From NCBI GenBank assembly GCA_035497315.1, contig DATJDU010000097.1, positions 1 to 64,000 on the forward strand: a stretch of DNA of 64,000 nucleotides, written 5' to 3'. Shown here piece by piece: positions 45,419-53,291 of the stretch. This DNA comes from Andeanibacterium sp035497315. GTDB lineage: Bacteria > Pseudomonadota > Alphaproteobacteria > Sphingomonadales > Sphingomonadaceae. Position numbers and translations under genes: made by a program. Numbering within the stretch: position 1 is the stretch's first letter; every line of letters begins with the position of its first letter. Below the pieces are notes generated by a model that did no database searches, had not been told where the DNA came from, and was given only the letters and a program-made list of their open reading frames with translations.

Positions 45419-46192
45419 TCAGCGGTCGCCGCTCCAGGTGCGCAGGCCGGGCATGGTCCGGTCTTCGCTGGCGAGCGCTTCCTTCACCGCAGGCCGCGCG
45501 CTGACTGCTTCGCGCCAGGCCACGATGCGGGGATAGGTCTCGTCCACCTGCATCTCGGGGAACATGCGGTTTACCGACAACCCGCAATGGGCGTAGAAAT
45601 TGATGTCGGCGAGGGAGTAGCTATCGCCCGCCAGCCATTGGGTCTGCTCCAGCTGGCGCTCGATCTTCTCCAGCGCATAGACGATCTTGTCGCTGGCGTT
45701 CTGGAGGTCGGCCTCGGAAAAGCCGGAGCGGGCGGCGGCCCATTTCTTGCGCTGATCGGGCAGGGGGATGTGGCTCAGCAGATCCTCGAAAGTGCCCGCA
45801 TCGATATTGCGCGCGATCACCCCCACCATGCGGTGCCAGCCATGCATGGAGACATGGTTCATCACATGCTCGTCCACGAATTTGTTCCAGTAGCGCATCC
45901 GCGCCGCGCCCGCCGGAGTGCGGGGCCGCAGCGGGCCGCTTTCCGGATTGGCATCGGGGAAGGCGTCTTCCAGATATTCGTTGATCACTGTGGTGTGGGT
46001 GATGATCGTCCCACCATGGTCCAGCACGGGGACCTGCCCTTCGGGATTGATCGCCACGAACCAGTCGGAATGCTGTTCGAACTTGTGCAGATCGACATAG
46101 ACGCTTTCATAGGCCAGCCCCTTTTCCTTCAAGGGGATCATCGACTTGAGCGAATTGGCCAGCGGCTCGGCGTGGTAATATTTCAGGGCCAT
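45419..46192 (-). CDS. LigF-like glutathione S-transferase (beta-etherase family)
   Basis: The 257-residue protein starts MALKYYHAEPLANSLKSMIP at 46192, behind GAGGAGAACG. It follows SYK-6 LigF through the N-domain: ANSLK, EKGLAYESVYVDLHKFEQHS, INPEGQVPVLDHGGTIIT, VINEYLEDAFPD, and the C-domain GWHRMVG, IPLPDQRKKW and WLAGDSYSLADI. LigF cleaves the beta-aryl ether bond of lignin-type dimers with glutathione. LigF-type stereoselectivity and substrate cannot be set from sequence, and other GST reactions are possible. Its position in an operon near ligM supports a lignin-derived substrate. Confidence 0.85.
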   Translation of the reverse strand: MALKYYHAEPLANSLKSMIPLKEKGLAYESVYVDLHKFEQHSDWFVAINPEGQVPVLDHGGTIITHTTVINEYLEDAFPDANPESGPLRPRTPAGAARMRYWNKFVDEHVMNHVSMHGWHRMVGVIARNIDAGTFEDLLSHIPLPDQRKKWAAARSGFSEADLQNASDKIVYALEKIERQLEQTQWLAGDSYSLADINFYAHCGLSVNRMFPEMQVDETYPRIVAWREAVSARPAVKEALASEDRTMPGLRTWSGDR

Positions 46193-46229
46193 TGCGGCGT
46201 TCTCCTCTTCCTGTCCGGTTCTGGCCGGA

Positions 46230-46976
46230 TCAGAGCTCGATACTCTCCAGCACGCCGCCATCCACGGCCCAGTCCTGCCCGGTCACATGGCTGGCCGCGT
46301 CGGACAGCAGGAAGCAGGCCACTTCGGCCAGTTCTTCCGGGCTGCCCATCCGGCGCTGGGGCACGCGGGCGGCGATCCTGCCTTGTTGTTCTGGCGGAAT
46401 GCGGTCCAGCGCTTCTGTGCGGATGAAGCCGGGGATGATGCAATTGGCGCGGATGCCGTGGGGGGCCATTTCCACTGCGATGGCGCGGGTCAGGCCCAGC
46501 ACGCCATGCTTGGAGGCGACATAGGCCGGGTTCATCGCCATGCCGCGCTTGGAACCCATGGAACCGGTGACGAGGATCGTGCCCTTGTTCGCCTCGATCA
46601 TGGCGGGTAGCACTTTCTGGATCGCCCAGAACACACTGATAAGATTTACTTTTATCGTCTGTTCGAACACATCCGGGTCGAAGGAGACGGCAGGCGTGAA
46701 GCCGCCGGTCAGCCCGGCATTGGCGAACAGGCCCTCGATGGGGCCGAAGTGTTCTGCGGCTTCGTCCAGCGCGGCCTCCAGCTGGGCCTTGTCGCCCACA
46801 TCGGCGGCGAAGCCTGCGGCATTGGCGCCGAGTGAGGCGACGGCTTCGTCCAGCATTTCCCTGCGTCGCGCGATCAGCGAGACGCGCGCACCGCGCTCTG
46901 CCAGCATGCGTGCGCTGACCAGGCCGATGCCACTGGATGCGCCGGTGACGACGATGTGCATGCCTTTGAAGTGCAT
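46230..46976 (-). CDS. Short-chain dehydrogenase/reductase
   Basis: The 248-residue classical SDR starts MHFKGMHIVVTGASSGIGLV at 46976. It has the TGxxxGIG cofactor motif, FANAGLTGG (NAG), the catalytic Ser in VTGSMGS, and YVASK with the active Tyr and Lys. LIARRREML after the second strand suggests NADP(H) preference. It ends with GQDWAVDGGVLE, typical of the FabG-like group. It probably oxidises an alcohol or reduces a ketone in the side chain of the substrate. Confidence 0.9.
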   Translation of the reverse strand: MHFKGMHIVVTGASSGIGLVSARMLAERGARVSLIARRREMLDEAVASLGANAAGFAADVGDKAQLEAALDEAAEHFGPIEGLFANAGLTGGFTPAVSFDPDVFEQTIKVNLISVFWAIQKVLPAMIEANKGTILVTGSMGSKRGMAMNPAYVASKHGVLGLTRAIAVEMAPHGIRANCIIPGFIRTEALDRIPPEQQGRIAARVPQRRMGSPEELAEVACFLLSDAASHVTGQDWAVDGGVLESIEL

Positions 46977-47434
46977 CAGGTTTCTCTCTCTCCAATGAAG
47001 GCCGCCCAGGCGGGGGCAGCGGGGTGGTCGCTCTTTTCCGGCGACCATTGGCGTTCCATCAGCGCGCGGGCTTCGCCCTCGGCCATGCCGCGCGACAGGT
47101 GGTAGCGATAGAAGAAGGCGGAGACCCGCCAGTTGGCGATGCAGTGCACATGAAGAATGTGCTCAAAGGAACCAAGCGCGCGCACAAAGGCACTGAAGTG
47201 CTCTTCACCGGGCGCATCGAAGGGCACGGGAATATGGGTGTAGCCGATCCCGGCGGCGGCGAGCTTCTCGCCCTCATCCGCCAGCGCATCGGGATGATCG
47301 TCCAGCGCCAGATTGATGACATGGGTAATCCCGATGGCCTTCAGCCGGGCAATGTCCGCATCCTCGATCCGCCCGGAAGTGGTGACCCGGGGGGAGAGAC
47401 GTTGCCAGCCTCTGATGTCCTCCGGGTCGCCCAT
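46976..47434 (-). CDS. Atypical tyrosine-phosphatase-like protein (CX4R loop)
   Basis: The 152-residue protein starts MGDPEDIRGWQRLSP at 47434. RLSPRVTTSGRIEDADIARL and GITHVINLALDD match the DUF442/beta-lactamase-hydrolase-like phosphatase fold. The P-loop is HCIANWRVS: Cys98 and Arg103 with four residues between instead of the usual five of tyrosine phosphatases. The same short loop occurs, to my recollection, in a family with HCxANxRV. Activity is uncertain. The gene overlaps the SDR start by one base and follows the amidohydrolase by 11 bases. Confidence 0.7.
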   Translation of the reverse strand: MGDPEDIRGWQRLSPRVTTSGRIEDADIARLKAIGITHVINLALDDHPDALADEGEKLAAAGIGYTHIPVPFDAPGEEHFSAFVRALGSFEHILHVHCIANWRVSAFFYRYHLSRGMAEGEARALMERQWSPEKSDHPAAPAWAAFIGERET

Positions 47435-47445
47435 GTCAGACCGGC

Positions 47446-48318
47446 TCAGACGAGGCCCAGCACTCTGGCGGCATTGTCCTTCATGATGCCGGGCATCACT
47501 TCCTCGCGGAAGCCCACTTCCTTGGCCGCAGCGATCCATTTGTCGGGATGGATCAGCGGGAAGTCGCTGCCGAACAGCATTTTGTGCTTCAGCTGGGTGT
47601 TGGCGTACTGGATCACCTGCTTGGGGAAATATTTGGGACTCCAGCCCGACAGGTCGATATACACATTGGTCTTGTGCAGGGCCATGGAGAGGCTCTCGTC
47701 CACCCAGGGCCAGCTGGGATGGGCCAGGATGATCTTCATGTCGGGGAAGTCCACCGCCACATCGTCGATCAGCATGGGCTGGCCATATTTCAGGCGCATG
47801 CCGCCGCCGCCGCGCATCCCGGTGCCCATGCCCGAATGGCCGGTGTGGAAGATCACCGGCAGCTGATATTCGTTGATCACTTCATAGATCGGCCAGGCCA
47901 TCCGGTCGGCCGGGTGGGCGTTCTGGGCGATGCCGTGGAACTTGAAGCCCTTGACCCCGAAATTCTCGACCAGATCGCGCGCTTCGCGGGCGCCATATTT
48001 GCCCTTGTGCGGATCGATGCTGGCGAAGGCCATGCAGATATCGTCATTCTTCGCGGCGAGTTCCGCCACTTCGTAATTGCTGACCCGCTTGGCGCCCATG
48101 CCGCTCTCGCAATCGACCGTGAACAGGCACAGCGCGATGTTGGTTTCGCGGTACAGCTCGATGATTTCCGGCATCTTGGGCCGTTCGCGCGGCGCCTTGA
48201 AATAGGTGCTGGCGGCATCGAAGAATTCGCCCATCACCGGATCTTCCGGATCATGGCACGAAACCTCCGCATGAACGTGGACGTCGATGGCGCGGATCTT
48301 GGTGAGGTCGATGGGCAT
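47446..48318 (-). CDS. Amidohydrolase family 2 protein (ACMSD-like)
   Basis: The 290-residue metal-dependent barrel protein starts MPIDLTKIRAIDVHVHAEVS. Metal ligands are visible: the DVHVH pair, His in VIFHTGHSGMG, His in IILAHPSWPWVDE, and Asp in MLFGSDFPLIHP. The family includes decarboxylases, hydrolases and hydratases of aromatic ring-cleavage routes such as LigJ and ACMSD. The reaction here is not assigned. It is the first gene of the eight-gene minus-strand run, behind GAGGA. Confidence 0.88.
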   Translation of the reverse strand: MPIDLTKIRAIDVHVHAEVSCHDPEDPVMGEFFDAASTYFKAPRERPKMPEIIELYRETNIALCLFTVDCESGMGAKRVSNYEVAELAAKNDDICMAFASIDPHKGKYGAREARDLVENFGVKGFKFHGIAQNAHPADRMAWPIYEVINEYQLPVIFHTGHSGMGTGMRGGGGMRLKYGQPMLIDDVAVDFPDMKIILAHPSWPWVDESLSMALHKTNVYIDLSGWSPKYFPKQVIQYANTQLKHKMLFGSDFPLIHPDKWIAAAKEVGFREEVMPGIMKDNAARVLGLV

Positions 48319-48510
48319 GGTGGTCCTCGATGATTACGAAAACCCCTTTAGAACGAAAACTCAACCTCGGCCAAGCCTGTGGTAAAAGGGCAACGCGTTG
48401 CGCCAAATCTCCTCAGCTTGGGGAATAGTGGCCCAAGTGGGAAGAATTCATCCACGCATCCATCCAAGTCACGCTTGACACAATGCTTGGATGTAGCCAT
48501 CGGTTGAGGC

Positions 48511-48951
48511 ATGCCAGATGCGATTCCTTCGATCGAAGAGCTTGAACGTGAAGTCCAGCTTCACAAAAGCCGACTTGACGCCGCTATGACGCTCCTTGCC
48601 GCCGCAAGGGCGTATGCGGCTGTGCGAGCAGATGTTCCTGCGGCTAAGCTGAATGCGCAGGCTGCCAAGGTGCCCATGCAACCGCGTAAGAGGTTCAGGC
48701 TCATTTCTGGGATGCAGCAGACCGAGGAAGCAGCAGCACATTTGATGGAGTCGCTTAAGCGGCCTGTCCAAACCGGCGAGATCATCAAGCGGCAAGAGGA
48801 ACTTGGTCACATGTTGCCTGAGAACGCGAGCAATGTCGTGTCTGCTCGCATGTCAAACAGCACAAAGTTTGAGGGCCGTCGTGGACAGGGCTGGTGGTTT
48901 TCGGACCGCCCTTGGCCGGGAGATTTTATAGAAAACGTTGAGTCGGATTGA
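48511..48951 (+). CDS. Protein of unknown function with C-terminal HTH-like segment
   Basis: The 146-residue protein starts MPDAIPSIEELEREVQLHKS with a coiled-coil-like helix. Its C-terminal half, RPVQTGEIIKRQEELGHMLP through FEGRRGQGWWFSDRPWPG, looks like a winged helix with a hairpin wing. A DNA-binding role is plausible. The gene is less GC-rich than its flanks and lies opposite in strand between two catabolic genes, five bases upstream of a tRNA-like structure. Horizontal origin is likely but not proven. Confidence 0.55.
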   Translation: MPDAIPSIEELEREVQLHKSRLDAAMTLLAAARAYAAVRADVPAAKLNAQAAKVPMQPRKRFRLISGMQQTEEAAAHLMESLKRPVQTGEIIKRQEELGHMLPENASNVVSARMSNSTKFEGRRGQGWWFSDRPWPGDFIENVESD

Positions 48952-48955
48952 ATTT

Positions 48956-49028
48956 GTGGGGCCGGAGGCAGGGTTGCCAGGATGTATTCGCATGCACGCC
49001 CATGGGGTTCGACTCCCCCCGGCTCCAC
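48956..49028 (+). ncRNA. tRNA-like cloverleaf, possible tmRNA acceptor piece or att remnant
   Basis: The 73 bases fold into a four-arm cloverleaf. GTGGGGCCGG (48956-48965) pairs with CCGGCTCCAC (49019-49028), with one G-T pair. GGCA/TGCC forms a small D-like arm, TGTAT/ATGCA a small middle arm with loop TCGC, and GGGG-TTCGACT-CCCC a perfect T arm with a canonical T-loop. The 3' side GGCTCCACACC resembles the tmRNA end GCTCCACCA but has extra bases and no direct CCA. No seven-base anticodon loop is present, so it is not an ordinary tRNA. No tmRNA coding piece is recognisable next to it. Confidence 0.6.
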
Positions 49029-49222
49029 ACCATTTTCGCCAGTGGCGTTAGCGCGCCACCAACATGCAACCACCAGTCCCTCACGTAAGGAGAAAGGAGA
49101 TCGCGCTATGTGGCAAATAGCCCGCAGAAGACCGTGAGCTACGCACCAAGGATGTCGGATAACCGCACAACCTTGATGCATAGTTAGCGCTTGCGCTAAC
49201 CCACGTCTAGAAAAACTAGACG
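49029..49222 (+). other. Structured non-coding segment downstream of the tRNA-like element
   Basis: This stretch has two strong hairpins: GTTAGCGC-TT-GCGCTAAC (49183-49200) and GTCTAG-AAAAA-CTAGAC (49205-49221). It also contains a long-range CAAGG/CCTTG pairing (49147-49175) and a mini-ORF at 49108-49137 (MWQIARRRP) behind a perfect AAGGAGAAAGGAGA box. A plus-strand terminator closes it, so a transcript of about 300 bases from the tRNA-like element onward is plausible. Confidence 0.45.
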
Positions 49223-49260
49223 GGATGGCCCGCCCTGTTGGAGAGCGGGCCATCCTTTTT
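49223..49260 (+). terminator. Plus-strand terminator of the tRNA-like/structured segment
   Basis: A perfect 11-bp stem GGATGGCCCGC/GCGGGCCATCC is followed by TTTTT on the plus strand. The minus strand lacks a T-run directly after the stem, so it serves the plus-strand transcript more than the aldehyde dehydrogenase gene. Confidence 0.88.
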
Positions 49261-49264
49261 GTTA

Positions 49265-50779
49265 TCAGAGCTTCATCAGCACCGACTTGGTTTCGAGGTA
49301 AGCCTCGAGGCCCAGGCGGCCCTGTTCGTGGCCGATGCCGCTTTCCTTGTAGCCGCCGAAGGGCAGCGCCGGGTCGATCATCGCGTGGCAGTTGATCCAC
49401 ACGGTGCCGGCCTTGAGCTGGCTGGCGATGCGCACGGCGGCGCTGGCGTCCTTGGTCCACACACCGGCGGCGAGGCCGAACGGCGTGTCGTTGGCTTCCT
49501 TCACCACGTCGTTCAGATCGTCGAAGCGCTGGGCAACCACCACCGGGCCGAAGATTTCCTCGCGAACGACGCTCATCTGCGGGTTCACGTCGGTCAGGAT
49601 CGTGGGGCTGATGTAATAGCCGCCATCGTTGCTGGGCACGTCGCCGCCCATCAGCACCGATGCGCCATCGCGCTTGCCGGCTTCGATATAGCCGAGCACG
49701 CGCTCATGCTGTTCCTTCGACACCACCGGGCCCATATGGGCGGTCGGGTCGAGCGAGGGGCGCGGGGCCCAGAAATCGGCGGTTGCGGCCATGCCTTCCA
49801 CCACCTTGTCGAACACGCTCTTATGCGCATAGAGGCGCGAACCGGCCACGCAGACCTGGCCCGAATTGAAGAAGATCGCGCCCGCAACGCCCGGCGCGGT
49901 TTCGGCCACGTCGACATCGGGCATGACGACCACCGGGCTCTTGCCGCCCAGTTCCAGCGTGACATGCTTCAGCGTTTCGGTGGCGTTGCGGTTGATCAGC
50001 TTGCCGATCTCGGTCGAACCGGTGAAGGCCACCTTGTCCACATCGGGGTGCTTGACCATGCGGTCACCCGCAGTGTGGCCATAGCCGGTGATGATGTTGA
50101 CCACGCCGGCCGGCACGCCCGCTTCGTTGATCAGGTCGGCCAGACGCAGCGCGGTAAGGCTGGTCTGTTCGGCGGGCTTCAGCACCGTGGTGCAGCCTGC
50201 GGCCAGAGCCGGGGCGATCTTGAGGCAGGCCATCAGCAGCGGGAAGTTCCACGGCACGATCTGCGCGCAGACGCCGACGGGTTCCTTGAGCGTATAGGCG
50301 AACATCGTGCCGCCCGGCATGGCATAGGGGGCCTGCGTTTCGCCGCCGATCTTGCCGGCCCAGCCAGCCATGTAGCGGAAGTGGGCGGCAGCGCCCGGCA
50401 CGTCCACCGCATTGGCCATGCCCACCGGCTTGCCCACGTCGATCGCTTCCAGCTCGGCCAGTTCGGCGCCATGGGCTTCGATCAGATCGGCGATCTTGTG
50501 CATGGTCTTTTCACGCTCGATCGGCGGCAGGTTGCGCCAGCGGCCATCGTCGAACGCGATGCGCGCGGCGGCAACGGCCCGGTCCACATCCTTGTCGGTC
50601 GCTTCCACAAAGCTGGAGATGACCTTGCCCGACGAGGGATCTTCGACGTCGATGGTCTTGTCGCCGGAGCTGTCGACCCATTCGCCGTTGATGTAGAGCT
50701 GCGGCTTGCGCGCCAGTGCCTTCTTCGCGGCATCCGAATATTCCCGCTGGGTGCGGTCGATGGTGGTGATCTCGTTCAT
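49265..50779 (-). CDS. Aldehyde dehydrogenase (NAD(P)+)
   Basis: The 504-residue protein starts MNEITTIDRTQREYSDAAKK. It has all family landmarks: PWNFPLLMACLKIAPALAAG, KPAEQTSLTAL, AFTGSTEIGKLI, the general-base Glu in VTLELGGKSP and the nucleophile Cys in FFNSGQVCVAGSR, and ends in a PFGGYKESGIGHEQG motif. It likely oxidises the aldehyde made by the quinohemoprotein alcohol dehydrogenase encoded 160 bases upstream, or an aromatic aldehyde. Confidence 0.95.
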   Translation of the reverse strand: MNEITTIDRTQREYSDAAKKALARKPQLYINGEWVDSSGDKTIDVEDPSSGKVISSFVEATDKDVDRAVAAARIAFDDGRWRNLPPIEREKTMHKIADLIEAHGAELAELEAIDVGKPVGMANAVDVPGAAAHFRYMAGWAGKIGGETQAPYAMPGGTMFAYTLKEPVGVCAQIVPWNFPLLMACLKIAPALAAGCTTVLKPAEQTSLTALRLADLINEAGVPAGVVNIITGYGHTAGDRMVKHPDVDKVAFTGSTEIGKLINRNATETLKHVTLELGGKSPVVVMPDVDVAETAPGVAGAIFFNSGQVCVAGSRLYAHKSVFDKVVEGMAATADFWAPRPSLDPTAHMGPVVSKEQHERVLGYIEAGKRDGASVLMGGDVPSNDGGYYISPTILTDVNPQMSVVREEIFGPVVVAQRFDDLNDVVKEANDTPFGLAAGVWTKDASAAVRIASQLKAGTVWINCHAMIDPALPFGGYKESGIGHEQGRLGLEAYLETKSVLMKL

Positions 50780-50939
50780 CTCAGGTCCTTTCCCGATGCG
50801 AATCCCTATTGCTCGCTCAAACTACCACAAAATCAGGGGCTCTGCCCATGGGGGCACAGCTCCAACGTAACGCTCGTTACAATCCCCGAGGCGCCTCTGT
50901 CGAATCAGAAATGCGCGGGGAAAGCTGCCTTTGCGCGGC

Positions 50940-53051
50940 TCAGGTGCCGGGCCCGCCGAGCTTCTTGTCCTCATTGGCGCGGAAGATCGCATATTGGCGG
51001 ATCGCCTCGATCTCATCGCGCGAGAGAATGCCGGCGAAGGCGGCCATGCCATTATCCTGCAGGGCGCCGTCATGCACCACGCTGGCCCAGCCTTCCGCGC
51101 TGCCCAGCAGGGCGCTGCGCCGCAGGTCCGGCAGAACGGTGGAGCCGACTGCCGCATCGCCATGGCACTGCCCGCAATAGCGGCCGTAATTATACGTCGC
51201 GCCGGCAAGCTGTGCCTGGGTGCCCTTGAAGGGCGGCGGATCGATCGGCATGCGCGCCAGCGGAGGGGCGGGGGGCAGGCTGGCCTTGCCGCCCAGCTTG
51301 AACACCAGCAGGCGTGAGATATTGGGCACCGGGCCGGAAATCTCGGCCAGCACGCCCCCGGGGGCCAGCGGCCAGATGCCGCCCCAGCCTGCCAGCACGG
51401 CCACATATTGCTCGCCATCGATCATATAGGTCATCGGAGGGGCGACCACGCCGGTCTGCGCCGCGAAGGACCACATCTGCTTGCCGTCATGCGCATCATA
51501 GGCAACCAGATTGCCTGCCGCTGTGCCCTGGAACAGCAATCCGCCCGCGGTGGAAAGCAACCCGCCGTTCCACGGGCCCTTGTAGGGCACGCGCCAGCGT
51601 TCCTTCTGGGCCACCGGGTCCCACGCGATCAGCGCGCCCTTGGTGGCTGCCTGCGCCCCTTCGCGCACCGCCCGATTGGCGGGCATGCCGCCTGCGGCCT
51701 GATCGACGCCCACATTGAAGCCGCGCTTCGGATTGGCCTTCCAGTCCTTCTCGGGGAAATAGGGGAAGGCGGCTTCGATCGCGGGGATATAGACCAGCCC
51801 TTCCTTGGGGCTGAATGCCATCGGATGCCAGCTATGTCCGCCGCCCGCGCCGGGGGTGGAAACGAAGGGCTTGCCCGTCTTGTCATAGCGGGCCAGCGGG
51901 TTTTCGACCGGCCGTCCGGTCTTCATGTCGACCCCGGTGGTCCAGTTCTGCGGCACGTAGTTCCTGGCGGAGATCAGCTTGCCCGTCTCGCGGTCGATTA
52001 CATAGAAAAAGCCGTTCTTGGGGGCCTGCATCAGCACCTTGCGCTCTTTCCCGTCGATCTTCAGCGTGGCCAGCATGATGTGCTGCGTGGCGGTGAAGTC
52101 CCAGGTTTCGCCGGGCGTTTCCTGATAGTGCCAGACATATTCGCCCGTATCGGGCCGGATCGCCACGATGGAGCTGAGATAGAGATTGTCCCCGCCGCCG
52201 GGCGAACGATAGGACTGGTTCCAGGGCGAACCATTGCCCACGCCGATATAGAGCAGGTCCAGATCGGGATCGTAGGCCATGGAATCCCACACGGTGCCGC
52301 CGCCGCCCAGCTTCCAGAACTCGCCGTTCCAGGTCTTGCGGGCCTTGGCGAGATATTCCGGCTCGTCCTTCGCTTCCTCCGGCGCGCCGGGCACGGTGTA
52401 GAAGCGCCACAGCTGCTTGCCGCTGTCGGCATCATAAGCCGTGACATAGCCGCGCACGCCATATTCGGCGCCGCCATTGCCGATGATCACCTTGCCCTTC
52501 ACCACGCGGGGGGCGCCGGTGATCGTAAAGGCCTTGGACTGGTCCACCGTGACCTGCGACCAGACTTCCTTGCCCGTCTCGCGGTCCAGCGCGATCAGGC
52601 GGCCGTCCAGCGTACCCAGAAACAGCTTGTCGCCCCATGCGCCAAGCCCGCGATTGACCACGTCGCAGCAGGCCTTAACCCCGGTTTCGCCCGGCACCTT
52701 GGGATCGTATTCCCACAGCAGTTCGCCGGTCTTGCCGTCATAGGCCTTCACCTTGCTCCACGCCGTGGTGATGTAGAGCTTGCCGCCGATCATCAGCGGC
52801 GTGCCTTCCTGCCCGCGCGCCGTATCGAGATCGGCCGACCAGGCGAGGCCGAGATCCTTCACATTGTCGAGATTGATCTTGTCGAGCGGGGAATAGCGCT
52901 GTTCGCCATAGTCGCGGCCATAGGTCAGCCATTCGCCATCGGGCGGGGAGGTGATCATCGCCTCGGTGACGCCGCCTGTGGCGCTCTCGCTCTTGCTGCA
53001 ACCTGCCAGAACCAGAGAAGCGGCCAGTGCCGCGACAAGTCCGAACCGCAT
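50940..53051 (-). CDS. PQQ-dependent quinohemoprotein alcohol dehydrogenase, lipoprotein
   Basis: The 703-residue protein starts MRFGLVAALAASLVLAGC at 53051, with GGGAG seven bases upstream; an ATG at 53084 would put basic residues before the signal. The lipobox Cys is residue 18. The eight-bladed PQQ propeller (about 35-600) carries the rare adjacent-Cys disulfide at 128-129 (KACCD) and many Trp-docking repeats. A cytochrome c domain has CGQCH at 626-630 and a likely axial Met near 669. It oxidises alcohols in the periplasm and passes electrons to cytochrome c, in a lipid-anchored type II form. Confidence 0.94.
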   Translation of the reverse strand: MRFGLVAALAASLVLAGCSKSESATGGVTEAMITSPPDGEWLTYGRDYGEQRYSPLDKINLDNVKDLGLAWSADLDTARGQEGTPLMIGGKLYITTAWSKVKAYDGKTGELLWEYDPKVPGETGVKACCDVVNRGLGAWGDKLFLGTLDGRLIALDRETGKEVWSQVTVDQSKAFTITGAPRVVKGKVIIGNGGAEYGVRGYVTAYDADSGKQLWRFYTVPGAPEEAKDEPEYLAKARKTWNGEFWKLGGGGTVWDSMAYDPDLDLLYIGVGNGSPWNQSYRSPGGGDNLYLSSIVAIRPDTGEYVWHYQETPGETWDFTATQHIMLATLKIDGKERKVLMQAPKNGFFYVIDRETGKLISARNYVPQNWTTGVDMKTGRPVENPLARYDKTGKPFVSTPGAGGGHSWHPMAFSPKEGLVYIPAIEAAFPYFPEKDWKANPKRGFNVGVDQAAGGMPANRAVREGAQAATKGALIAWDPVAQKERWRVPYKGPWNGGLLSTAGGLLFQGTAAGNLVAYDAHDGKQMWSFAAQTGVVAPPMTYMIDGEQYVAVLAGWGGIWPLAPGGVLAEISGPVPNISRLLVFKLGGKASLPPAPPLARMPIDPPPFKGTQAQLAGATYNYGRYCGQCHGDAAVGSTVLPDLRRSALLGSAEGWASVVHDGALQDNGMAAFAGILSRDEIEAIRQYAIFRANEDKKLGGPGT

Positions 53052-53100
53052 CCGTACACTCCCAGAGCGCCCTGCCGTCTTCATGCGGCCCGGGCAATTT

Positions 53101-53115
53101 GTAAGCAGTGCCTAC
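53101..53115. promoter_or_regulatory. Imperfect palindrome upstream of the PQQ-ADH gene
   Basis: GTAAGCA-G-TGCCTAC is a 15-base inverted repeat with one mismatched pair. It lies in the divergent region between the PQQ-ADH and core-MetE-like genes, 50 bases from the former, where a repressor could act. Confidence 0.45.
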
Positions 53116-53291
53116 GATTGGCCGCCGGTTGTGGTCAAGCTTAGAAAACGCGCGGATTGCGCACAGTGCGGCGCGCAGATTCCCCATTGCCTCGATTGCC
53201 GGATTGGCTGTATCGAAAGCGCGTCAGAAGAGCGCGAGCCCGCGTTATGACCCTGGCTTAGCATCAGCAAAGCTTAGATCAGGACACTCTC

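Noticed and set aside
49108..49137. MWQIARRRP mini-ORF as a leader peptide
   Set aside because: A perfect Shine-Dalgarno makes it tempting, but there is no amino-acid cluster or attenuator pair that would define a leader. It is noted only within the structured segment.
48956..49260. Complete tmRNA gene (one-piece or permuted)
   Set aside because: Only a tRNA-like end is present. No GGATTCGAC-type 5' piece or alanine-rich tag sequence was found on either side, so a full ssrA call is not supported.
53150..53291. SAM or cobalamin riboswitch ahead of the core-MetE-like gene
   Set aside because: The 140 bases upstream have no visible conserved riboswitch core or expression platform.
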